From: an uncultured Anaerolineae bacterium
GTDB lineage: Bacteria; Chloroflexota; Anaerolineae; J036; Brachytrichaceae
NCBI GenBank assembly: GCA_937959265.1
Contig: CALGMA010000020.1
Span: 82,473-146,472, forward strand
DNA: 64,000 nt
Direction of reading: 5' to 3'
In this document: positions 9,563 through 17,726 of the stretch, in pieces
How positions within the stretch are numbered: the first letter of the stretch is position 1
How the letters are laid out: each line of letters begins with the position of its first letter
Notes under the pieces: model-generated
What the model was told of the DNA's origin: nothing
Database searches by the model: none
Seen by the model: only the letters and a program-made list of their open reading frames with translations
Translations under genes and position numbers: made by a program

Positions 9563-10531
9563 ATGATTCGTTCGCTCTACACGGCCGTCAAAGCTGAAGG
9601 CGCGCCGGCGCCGTTCGACACCTTGCACCTCAAGGTGTTCTATCCGGCTGCGCCGACCGGCGGCGAGACGGAGCGCATGACCGGCGTCATCCCGGCTGAC
9701 CTGGCGCGCGGGCGGATGCCGGTGGTGATCTTCTTCAACGGCATCAACGTGGGAGCCGAGTCGTATGCTTGGTTGGCGATCGCGCTGGCGCGGCAGGGCA
9801 TCGTCGTCGTGTTGTTCAACTGGGTGGGCGAGACCCTGCCCGGCGTGATCGGCCTGACGAACGGGCTAGACCTGACGCGGGTGACGCCGCAAACCTACGG
9901 CAGCGCGCCGACGGCGCCGGCTATCGCGCCGATGCTGGACGAGTTGGAACGGCTGGATCGGTCTGGGCCGTTGCGAGGCGCATTGGCGCTCGATCGCGTG
10001 ACGCTGGGCGGCCATTCGGCCGGCGGCACGGTCGCGCTGCACAACGCTAACCCGCGCTACTTCCCACAAGTGGTCGCCGGCTTCAGCTACGCCGGCCATA
10101 CCATGGCGGCGACGATGCTGGGCTTTGCGCCGGGGACGGTGCTGGCCTGCGCGTCCGACCTGCCGTTGTTGCTGATGTGCGGCGGGCGCGATGGCGTAGT
10201 CGCTGCCAGCGGAGCGCGCTACGGCCAGGCGGGTGATCCCGTTGCGCCTGTGCGCTGCACGTTTGACGAAGGCATCGCCGGCGCGCGCGGTGATCGCCAT
10301 CTGGTGATCTGGCATGGCGCCAATCACTTTACTCTGGCGCATCCGCTCGACGAGACGGCCGGGCGCAGCTTCCTCGACTGGCCGCCGGAGGGCGATGAGT
10401 CGGCCATGCGCGCGCGCATGGCCGAGGTGATCGGCGCGTTCATCCTGTCGGCGGCCCGCGGCGATGCCGCCGCGTCTGCGCGCCTGCGCGCGTTATCCAA
10501 CGATGCGTCTGTGGAATGGCGCACGAAGTAA
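9563..10531 (+). CDS. Alpha/beta hydrolase, chlorophyllase/dienelactone-hydrolase-like
   Basis: PVVIFFNGINVGAESYAWLAIALARQGIVVVLFNWVG oxyanion region and GGHSAGG nucleophile elbow; His in HGANHFTL. Confidence 0.75.
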   Translation: MIRSLYTAVKAEGAPAPFDTLHLKVFYPAAPTGGETERMTGVIPADLARGRMPVVIFFNGINVGAESYAWLAIALARQGIVVVLFNWVGETLPGVIGLTNGLDLTRVTPQTYGSAPTAPAIAPMLDELERLDRSGPLRGALALDRVTLGGHSAGGTVALHNANPRYFPQVVAGFSYAGHTMAATMLGFAPGTVLACASDLPLLLMCGGRDGVVAASGARYGQAGDPVAPVRCTFDEGIAGARGDRHLVIWHGANHFTLAHPLDETAGRSFLDWPPEGDESAMRARMAEVIGAFILSAARGDAAASARLRALSNDASVEWRTK

Positions 10532-10546
10532 TCAAGGTGAGATGAG

Positions 10547-11608
10547 ATGCTCAAGAACTTTTGGTGGCCGCTGGCCTTCAGCTCCGAGGTGAGTCGCAAG
10601 CCGATCCGCGTCACGGCCCTGCAAGAGGAGTTCGTCGCATACCGGCTGCCGGATGGGCGCGCGAATGTGCTGAGCGACCTATGCGTGCATCGCGGCGGCG
10701 CGTTGAGCGATGGCTGGACGCAAGAGGATCGCATCGTGTGTCCCTATCATGGCTGGGAGTTTCGCGCCGATGGCGCGTGTGTGCGCATCCCGGCCAATCC
10801 GCCCGATGCGCCAGTGCCGCGCAAGGCGCGCGTGGACGCCTATCCGACGGTCGAGCAGATGGGATGGGTGTGGGCTTTCCTCGGCGACATCCCTGCCGCC
10901 GAGCGTCCGCCGATGCCGACGCTCCAGGATGCCGGCGCGGCGACAATCGTTACCGGCGCGATCTCCTGGCGCGCGCCATACGAACAGGTGATTGCACATC
11001 TGGCCGAGCCGGCGGTGGCCGCGCTTGCGCTGGACGGCGAGTTCGTCGCCGAAGCGCCGCGGGTCGGCGATGTGTCGTCTGCCCTCAGCGACTGGGGCGC
11101 GCGCCTTATGGCGACGCTCACCCCGCCGGATCGCGTCGAGCGCAGCCTGTTGGGGCTGATGAAGAAGCGCATGCCCTGCGCGCCTTGCGAGGCGCTGGTC
11201 GCGTTCCACATGCCGTGCATTACGCTCTACCGCGCCGGTGATGACCACATGATGATGGCGCACCTGCCTGTGGACGCTCAAACGACTGTGACGAAGTGGA
11301 TGGTGGCTCGTAAGTCCGGCCAGACCGAACCCCCAATCGCCCACCAGCGCATGACGGCTGCGCTCGAGCGGATGCGACCGCAGGTCGAGGGTCAACCGTC
11401 GCCGCAGCATCCGATTGCGCAGGCCTTCGTCCGGCTGCGCGATGAAGCCATCGCGCGCGGTTGGGGCATAGATGCCCACCTCATCCAGGCGGAATACGCC
11501 AACATCAAAGCAGTCGTCATCCCTTCTCCGGCGCGGCGCGAGGTGCCCGAGCTGGCCGCTGCATGGGTGATGAAGGAAGCGCCCACCATCAAGCCGCGCG
11601 ACGCCTAG
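10547..11608 (+). CDS. Rieske-oxygenase-like protein: Rieske ligands retained, mononuclear Fe ligands absent
   Basis: CVHRGGAL...CPYHGWEF (C46, H48, C65, H68) intact; catalytic region reads HLAEPAVAALALDG (E154, V157, L162) and ALERMRPQVEGQ (M in place of Asp). Confidence 0.85.
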   Translation: MLKNFWWPLAFSSEVSRKPIRVTALQEEFVAYRLPDGRANVLSDLCVHRGGALSDGWTQEDRIVCPYHGWEFRADGACVRIPANPPDAPVPRKARVDAYPTVEQMGWVWAFLGDIPAAERPPMPTLQDAGAATIVTGAISWRAPYEQVIAHLAEPAVAALALDGEFVAEAPRVGDVSSALSDWGARLMATLTPPDRVERSLLGLMKKRMPCAPCEALVAFHMPCITLYRAGDDHMMMAHLPVDAQTTVTKWMVARKSGQTEPPIAHQRMTAALERMRPQVEGQPSPQHPIAQAFVRLRDEAIARGWGIDAHLIQAEYANIKAVVIPSPARREVPELAAAWVMKEAPTIKPRDA

Positions 11609-11630
11609 AACACAAGACGCAGAACACAGA

Positions 11631-11718
11631 CAAACGTGCAAACGTTCAAACGTTCAAACGTGTAAACGTGCAAACGCGCAAACGTTCAAACCTGCAAACC
11701 TGCAACCCTGTAAACGCC
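11631..11718. repeat. Tandem repeat of an 8-bp unit (CAAACGTK), about 11 copies
   Basis: CAAACGTG CAAACGTT CAAACGTT CAAACGTG TAAACGTG CAAACGCG CAAACGTT CAAACCTG CAAACCTG CAACCCTG TAAACGCC, ending 4 nt before ATG 11723. Confidence 0.9.
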
Positions 11719-11722
11719 ACCC

Positions 11723-12472
11723 ATGTCACTCGCCCAACGACTCAGCCACGAGACGCTGGACAAGATCGTCCGGCGGTTCGCCCTGCGCGAGATCGGCGAT
11801 CCGTTCATCTCGCTGACCAGCCCGATGGCGCCGCAGCCGGTCGGCGCATGCCGACTGTTTGCCTCGCCGCCGGAGAGCGCAGCCGATGGTTCGGAGCGCG
11901 TGCGCAAGGTGGTGTACATCGGCATCACCGTGCCGCCCATCGGCCTGGACTCGCACATGTTCTTCGCCTTTACGCCGCCGGAGAGCGCTGTGCCGCATTT
12001 CACGCTGGATAGCGTGCTGGCCGGGCCGAGCTTCGCCTTTCACCTGGACCTGATCCCCCGCGTGGACTTGGGGGCGAATCTGGCTTACATGAACGAAGTC
12101 TTCATCCCGCTGACGGCGAGCTTCGACCAGGCGAAGCAAATCGCGGGGTTGGCGCCGGCCAGCCTCTCGCCGCGGCAGTATGCCCTGATGTCGCCGTGGA
12201 TGTTGGCCTACCGCGCGACGGAGGAAGCCTACGCCCAATGCGCGCCGCACATCGAAGCATATCTGCGCCACTGGTTTAGCCTGGTCGAAAATGGCATTCG
12301 CGCGCCGATAGCCATGACGCCGGCGCAGTTGGCCGAACGCGACCGCGCGAATCGTCACGCCATCTTCAGCTACGAAGTGGATCCGGTGTGGAGCCAGATC
12401 GAACGGCTGCTCGGCAGAGCGATGAACCTGCGGCTCATCGAAGTGCTGCGCAACCCGCAAGTCGAATCCTGA
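11723..12472 (+). CDS. Red chlorophyll catabolite reductase / ferredoxin-dependent bilin reductase-like protein
   Basis: Resembles my recollection of plant RCCR: VPHFTLDSVLAGPSFAFHLDLIPRVDLGANLAYMNEVF vs APNFVVELIQSSSKSLVLILDLPHRKDLVLNPDYLKEYY; ERDRANRHAIFSYEVDPVWSQIERLLG vs ERRDKSFRRKSIEDDLDLQFPRMFG. By eye only. Confidence 0.55.
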   Translation: MSLAQRLSHETLDKIVRRFALREIGDPFISLTSPMAPQPVGACRLFASPPESAADGSERVRKVVYIGITVPPIGLDSHMFFAFTPPESAVPHFTLDSVLAGPSFAFHLDLIPRVDLGANLAYMNEVFIPLTASFDQAKQIAGLAPASLSPRQYALMSPWMLAYRATEEAYAQCAPHIEAYLRHWFSLVENGIRAPIAMTPAQLAERDRANRHAIFSYEVDPVWSQIERLLGRAMNLRLIEVLRNPQVES

Positions 12473-12489
12473 CGACGCCACTGCTTGCC

Positions 12490-13443
12490 ATGTCTCAGCC
12501 CAGCGAGTTCCAAAAGCGCATCAGCGGCGAGTGGCACGGTTATCCGAGCACGTTCGACCGCGAAGGCAATCATCTCGGTTACAACAAAGTGGATCGCCAA
12601 AGCATCTTCGATCCGGCGACCGGCGCGACGACTTACATCATGCACACGCGCTTCCACGATTTGCCGTCGGTGGACTTCCATCGCCTGGCCACGCCCGACG
12701 GCTTCAAGTTCGGCGTGAGCGACGGCGACCGAGACCGTGTTTACTTGGGGCCGGATTTCTACGGCAGCGGCCAGCCATACGGCAGCCTGGTCAATTCGCG
12801 CTACTACTCCCCGTTTTGGTGCTGCGACCTGAATACGCTGAACTGGGTGCTGGACGATGGCCAGACGCAGGTGTATTCCTCGTTGCTTTACGAAGGGCCG
12901 ACGCTCAAATATGTCTTCAACGGGCTGTATCGCGTGGCGCATGATTACCGCACCAACCCAGCCACGCGCGTCGAGATAGACGCATTTTGCGAGCGCGAGC
13001 GCGTCAACGGCCCGCAGCCGCATGCGCTGCCCGCCAAGCGCAGCGGCATGTTTGAAGGGGACATGCACATCTATCGCGCCGATCAGACGCGCGCCGGCGC
13101 TGCCCATGTGCGCATCACATACGCGCCCACCAGCCTGCTGACGGCCGCGCAGACCGTCGAGGTCGAAGCGCCGGCCGAGACCGGCCTGAGCCGGCGTTAC
13201 GCCTTCCATCGCGCCCGCGAGGTCAATCGGCACACCTTTCACGGCCCCGATGTGTTCGGCAACGGGCTGGCTTACGGGCGCGCGCTTTTCATCTCGCAGC
13301 ATTTCGCCGGCGCGCCGCTGCGCATTGAGGGGCGCGAGTTCCTGCTGGATGAGCGTTACACGTTAGCCAACGTGTGGATGGTGCATCAGAGCAATCGGCT
13401 GGCCTACGTCATGTTCGGCGTCTTGCATTGGACGGAGCAGTAA
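12490..13443 (+). CDS. Lipocalin-like protein with duplicated YxGPDxxGxGxxYG motif
   Basis: ISGEWHGYPSTFDREGNHLG start; YLGPDFYGSGQPYG and FHGPDVFGNGLAYG in the two halves. Confidence 0.5.
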   Translation: MSQPSEFQKRISGEWHGYPSTFDREGNHLGYNKVDRQSIFDPATGATTYIMHTRFHDLPSVDFHRLATPDGFKFGVSDGDRDRVYLGPDFYGSGQPYGSLVNSRYYSPFWCCDLNTLNWVLDDGQTQVYSSLLYEGPTLKYVFNGLYRVAHDYRTNPATRVEIDAFCERERVNGPQPHALPAKRSGMFEGDMHIYRADQTRAGAAHVRITYAPTSLLTAAQTVEVEAPAETGLSRRYAFHRAREVNRHTFHGPDVFGNGLAYGRALFISQHFAGAPLRIEGREFLLDERYTLANVWMVHQSNRLAYVMFGVLHWTEQ

Positions 13444-13449
13444 TCACCG

Positions 13450-14895
13450 ATGAGTCGCTACGGGTTGTTCATCGGCGGCCGCGAAGTCGCCGCAGGGACG
13501 GGCGAGGTGTTCCCCAGCGTCGCGCCGGAGACCGGCGACGTGCTGGGCTATGCCGCCCGCGCCGGTTTGGACGACGTGAACGCGGCGGTTGAGGCCGCGC
13601 GCGCGGCGTTCGCTGCTTGGGCCGGTTTGCCTCCCGGCGAGCGCGAGCGCATTCTGCTGCGCTGCGCCGATGCCATCGAGATGGCTGCGCCGCGCCTGCT
13701 CGAGCTGGTGATTGACGAGAGCGGCTCGACGATCGCCAAGGCGCGTTACGAAGTGCAATACAGCGCGGCTTTGCTGCGCGCCGCGGCCGGCGAAGCGCGC
13801 CGCCTCTACGGCGACACCTTCCCCAACGACCGCCCGCATCGTCTGTCGTTGGTGGTGCGCGAACCGCTGGGCGTCGTAGCCGTCATCTCGCCGTTCAACG
13901 CGCCGTTGGCGCTGCTGGTGAAGATGATCGCCTTCCCGTTGGCCGCCGGCAACACGGTCGTCGCCAAGCCGAGCGAGGAGACGCCGCTGGTGGCGATTGA
14001 GCTGGCGCGCGCGTTGCACGAGGCCGGGTTGCCGGCGGGCGTCTTCAACGTGATCACCGGCTACGGCGAAGAATGCGGTGAGCCGTTGGTGAAACATCCC
14101 GACGTGCGCGGCGTTGCCTTCACCGGCTCCACCGCCGTCGGCGCGCGCATCGCCGCGCTGGCGGCGCCGCACATGAAGCGCCTGCAGCTCGAACTGGGCG
14201 GCAAGAATCCCTTGATCGCGCTGCGCGATGTGGACGTGACGCAGGCTGCCGAGGTCGCTGCCGTCGGCGCGTTCTATCACGCCGGCCAGATTTGCATGAG
14301 CAGCGCGCGCGTGATCGTCGAGCAACCCATTGCCCGGTCGTTCGCCGAGACGTTGGCGCGCAAGGCCGAAACCTTGCACTTGGGCGACCTGCGCGACGCG
14401 CGCACGGCCTACGGCCCGCTGATCCACGCGCGCGCCGTTCAAAAGGTGCATGCGCACGTGCAAGACGCCCTGGCGCGCGGCGCGACGCTGCTGTGTGGGG
14501 GGAGCATCCATCACGGCAACACCTACCGCCCGACTGTGCTCTTCGAGCCGCCGCGCGCCGGCCCGGCCTGGTGTGAGGAGACATTTGGGCCGGTGGTGAG
14601 CGTCGTCGGCGCTGCCGATCTGGACGAAGCGATTGCCCTCGCCAACGACAGCGCATACGGCTTGAGCGCCGGCGTGCTCACAAACGACCTGCGGCGCGGC
14701 CTCACGGCGGCGCGGCGCATTCGCGCCGGTTCGGTTCACGTCGGCACGCACTCATTTTGGAGCGATGCGCTCGCGCCGATTGGCGGCTACGGCATGAGTG
14801 GCATTGGCCGCAGCGGCGGCAAATACTCCGTCGAGCATTTCACCGAGCTGAAATGGATGAGCATCGAGCTGGGCGAGACGCCCCGACCGTTTTAA
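13450..14895 (+). CDS. NAD(P)-dependent aldehyde dehydrogenase
   Basis: LQLELGGKNPLIAL, HAGQICMSSARVIV (catalytic Cys), EETFGPVVSVV. Confidence 0.92.
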   Translation: MSRYGLFIGGREVAAGTGEVFPSVAPETGDVLGYAARAGLDDVNAAVEAARAAFAAWAGLPPGERERILLRCADAIEMAAPRLLELVIDESGSTIAKARYEVQYSAALLRAAAGEARRLYGDTFPNDRPHRLSLVVREPLGVVAVISPFNAPLALLVKMIAFPLAAGNTVVAKPSEETPLVAIELARALHEAGLPAGVFNVITGYGEECGEPLVKHPDVRGVAFTGSTAVGARIAALAAPHMKRLQLELGGKNPLIALRDVDVTQAAEVAAVGAFYHAGQICMSSARVIVEQPIARSFAETLARKAETLHLGDLRDARTAYGPLIHARAVQKVHAHVQDALARGATLLCGGSIHHGNTYRPTVLFEPPRAGPAWCEETFGPVVSVVGAADLDEAIALANDSAYGLSAGVLTNDLRRGLTAARRIRAGSVHVGTHSFWSDALAPIGGYGMSGIGRSGGKYSVEHFTELKWMSIELGETPRPF

Positions 14896-14899
14896 TCCC

Positions 14900-15829
14900 A
14901 TGAACATCCCAACGCGCGTCACCATAGTGGAAGTCGGCCCCCGCGACGGGTTTCAGATGGAGCGGGAGTTCATCCCGACCGATTTCAAAGTCGAGATCAT
15001 TGATTTGCTCTCGTCATCCGGTTTGCCGGCTATCGAAGCCACGTCCTTTGTCAATCCCAAAGTCGTTCCGCAGATGGCCGACAGCGACGCCGTGATGCAG
15101 CGCATCCGGCGGCGCCCCGGCGTGCGCTACAGCGCGCTGATCCTGAACGTGAAGGGCGCGCAGCGCGCGATTGCCGCCGGTGTGGATGCGGTGCGCTTCG
15201 TGGTCTGCGCCAGCGAGACCTACAACCAAAAGAACATGAACATGAGCGTGGCCCAATCGCTGGACGCGCTGCGCGAAGTGGTTGCGATGTGCGCGCCGAA
15301 CGGCATCCACGTCGAGCCGGCCGTCTCTGTGGCGTTCGGTTGCCCCTTTGAGGGCGAAGTGCCGGAATCGCGCGTCATCGCCCTGGCCGAGGCGTATGCG
15401 GCGTTGGGGCTGCGCGACATTTGTATCGCCGACACGGTCGGCTTGGCCAATCCGCGCGCCGTCCGCCGACTGCTGGGCGAGCTGCGCGCGCGTTTGCCGG
15501 ATTGCACCTTTGCATTACACCTGCACGACACACGCGGCCTGGGGCTGGCTAACGCGCTGGCGGCGATGGACATCGGTGTGACGACCTTCGAGTCGTCGCT
15601 CGGCGGGTTGGGCGGTTGCCCGACAACTAAGGTGTCCACAGGCAACATCAGCACCGAGGACTTGGTGAACCTGTGCGATGAGATGGGCATCGAAACCGGC
15701 GTGGACGTTGAGATCATCCGCGAGGCCTCGCGTCGTATGCAGGAGTTCCTCGGCCGGCCGCTGCCCAGCCATGTCCTGGCCGCCGGCACGCGCCGCATGT
15801 TGTTCGCCGGCGCAAGTCAGCCATGTTGA
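14900..15829 (+). CDS. HMG-CoA lyase-like / pyruvate-carboxyltransferase (DRE-TIM) family lyase
   Basis: TIVEVGPRDGFQMEREFIPT; GGLGGCPTTKVSTGNISTEDLVNL signature. Confidence 0.9.
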   Translation: MNIPTRVTIVEVGPRDGFQMEREFIPTDFKVEIIDLLSSSGLPAIEATSFVNPKVVPQMADSDAVMQRIRRRPGVRYSALILNVKGAQRAIAAGVDAVRFVVCASETYNQKNMNMSVAQSLDALREVVAMCAPNGIHVEPAVSVAFGCPFEGEVPESRVIALAEAYAALGLRDICIADTVGLANPRAVRRLLGELRARLPDCTFALHLHDTRGLGLANALAAMDIGVTTFESSLGGLGGCPTTKVSTGNISTEDLVNLCDEMGIETGVDVEIIREASRRMQEFLGRPLPSHVLAAGTRRMLFAGASQPC

Positions 15830-15893
15830 TTCGCCTATCGCTCGCGCCTAGTTCGCTATGCGGACGCATGAGGTGAGGCGCAAAACCCAAACA

Positions 15894-17198
15894 ATGTCAA
15901 TGACGCAACAAACGATTGCCGAGAAGATCCTTTCGCGCGCGGCGCGGCGGCGCGTGCGCGCCGGCGAGATCGCCATTGTGCATGTGGACGGCGCGATGGC
16001 GACCGACGCGACCGCCCCGCTGGCCATTCAGGCCTTCCGCGAGATGGGCGGGCGGCGCGTGTGGGATGCGCATCGTGTGGCGTTCGTCCTCGACCATGCT
16101 GCGCCCGCGCCCAACGAGCGCATCGCTAACCTGCACGCGATGATGCGCCGATTCGCGCGCGAGCAAGGTTGCCATTTCTACGATGTGGGCGAGGGCATTT
16201 GCCATCAGCTCATGGTCGAGCGCGGCCATGTGCGCCCCGGCGACCTGTTCCTCGGCGCAGACTCGCACACGCCGACCTACGGCGCGCTAAACGCTTTTGG
16301 CGCCGGCGTCGGCTCCACCGACCTGGCCGGCGTCTTGCTCACCGGCAAGACCTGGCTCCGCGTGCCTCACAGCATCAAGATCGAGCTGGTCGGCGCATGG
16401 CCGCTCGGCGTGACCGCCAAAGACCTGGCGCTCTTCCTGGTCGGGCGCATCGGCCTGGAGGGCGCGAACTACCACTGCGTCGAGTTCACCGGCGAGGCCA
16501 TTGAGCCGCTGCGCTTGAGCCAGCGCATGACTCTGGCGAACATGGCCAGCGAAATGGGCGCTAAGGCCGGCATCGTCGCGCCGGCAGGCTTGCGCTTGCC
16601 GTATGACTTCGCGCCGGTCAGCGCCGACCCCGGCGCGGCATACGCGCGCGCGCTGCGCTTCGATGTGTCGCGCCTGACGCCGCACGTGGCGCTGCCGCAT
16701 TCGCCGGACAACGTGGCGCCGATTGCGCAGGTCAAGGGCGTCAAGGTCAACGCCGGCTTCATCGGCAGTTGCACCAATGCGCGCCTGGACGATCTCCAGC
16801 AGGCTGCGGCTGTGCTGCGCGGCCGCAGGCTTGCGCCCGGCGTGCGCTTGGTGATTGCGCCGGCGTCGCGCGCCGTCTTCAACGCGGCGCTGCGCGATGG
16901 CACGATTGCTGCGCTGAGCGAAGCCGGCGCGACGTTCATCGGCGCCGGTTGTGGCCCGTGCGTCGGCACGCACGAGGGCGTGCCGGGCGACGGCGAGGTG
17001 GTCATCTCCTCGACCAACCGCAACTTTCAGGGGCGCATGGGCAACCCGCGCGCGCAGATTTATCTCGCCTCGCCGGCCGTGGTGGCCGCCAGCGTGCTGG
17101 CCGGCGAAATCTGCGAACCCGCCGATGTCGTCTCCGACGCTTCAAACAGTCTCTCTTTGATGTCAGAGGCGCCGACTGACGCGATTCCGATCCTATGA
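15894..17198 (+). CDS. Aconitase-superfamily hydratase large subunit (LeuC/HacA-like)
   Basis: GADSHTPTYGALNAFGAGVGSTD; cluster Cys in GSCTNAR and GCGPCVGTHEG. Confidence 0.9.
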   Translation: MSMTQQTIAEKILSRAARRRVRAGEIAIVHVDGAMATDATAPLAIQAFREMGGRRVWDAHRVAFVLDHAAPAPNERIANLHAMMRRFAREQGCHFYDVGEGICHQLMVERGHVRPGDLFLGADSHTPTYGALNAFGAGVGSTDLAGVLLTGKTWLRVPHSIKIELVGAWPLGVTAKDLALFLVGRIGLEGANYHCVEFTGEAIEPLRLSQRMTLANMASEMGAKAGIVAPAGLRLPYDFAPVSADPGAAYARALRFDVSRLTPHVALPHSPDNVAPIAQVKGVKVNAGFIGSCTNARLDDLQQAAAVLRGRRLAPGVRLVIAPASRAVFNAALRDGTIAALSEAGATFIGAGCGPCVGTHEGVPGDGEVVISSTNRNFQGRMGNPRAQIYLASPAVVAASVLAGEICEPADVVSDASNSLSLMSEAPTDAIPIL

Positions 17199-17707
17199 AC
17201 ACGATACTTGGCTTGGCCCACGTCTACGGCGTGGATGATGTAGATACCGACCGGATCATCCCCGGCAAATACACCAAGACGCTGGACATGCGCGAACTGG
17301 CCGGACACGTCCTAGAGGACCTTGACCCGACGTTCGCCGGCCGCGTGCGCCCTGGCGACGTGCTGGTCGTCGGCAACAATTTCGGCTGCGGCTCCTCGCG
17401 CGAGCAGGCCCCGGCGGCGATCAAGGCGGCCGGCGTCGCCTGCGTCGTCGCCCGTTCGTTTGCGCGCATCTTCTATCGCAACGCCATCAACATCGGCCTG
17501 CCGCTGATTGAGCTGGCCGAGGCGCATGACATCGCCAATGGCCACACGGTGCGCGTCGAGCTGCAACGCGGGGAAGTGACCAACTGCGCGACCGGCCGCG
17601 CCTTCCGCGCTGCGCCCATGCCGGCGGTGATGGTGGACATCCTGCGCGCCGGCGGGCTGGTCAACTACCTGAAGCAACATGGGGACTACGTGATCCGTGA
17701 AAGTTGA
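17195..17707 (+). CDS. Aconitase-superfamily hydratase small subunit (LeuD-like)
   Basis: VDTDRIIPGKYTKTLDMRELAGHVLEDLDP; NNFGCGSSREQAP; overlaps the large-subunit stop. Confidence 0.92.
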   Translation: MNTILGLAHVYGVDDVDTDRIIPGKYTKTLDMRELAGHVLEDLDPTFAGRVRPGDVLVVGNNFGCGSSREQAPAAIKAAGVACVVARSFARIFYRNAINIGLPLIELAEAHDIANGHTVRVELQRGEVTNCATGRAFRAAPMPAVMVDILRAGGLVNYLKQHGDYVIRES

Positions 17708-17726
17708 AAGAAGACCCAATAGCACT

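Noticed and set aside
11631-11718. Short tandem repeat as a CRISPR array
   Set aside because: 8-bp units with no spacers and no cas genes.
13444-14751. 435-aa minus-strand ORF antisense to the aldehyde dehydrogenase
   Set aside because: High-GC shadow ORF of a clearly coding plus-strand gene; low-complexity, no recognisable motif. Same reasoning for 6714-7994(-), 17970-19139(-), 22209-23873(-) and 35583-37406(-).
15894-17707. LeuC/LeuD as leucine biosynthesis genes
   Set aside because: No leuA or leuB nearby; embedded among lyase, CoA-transferase and amidohydrolase genes, so a catabolic hydratase is more likely. Not fully excluded without a genome-wide check.
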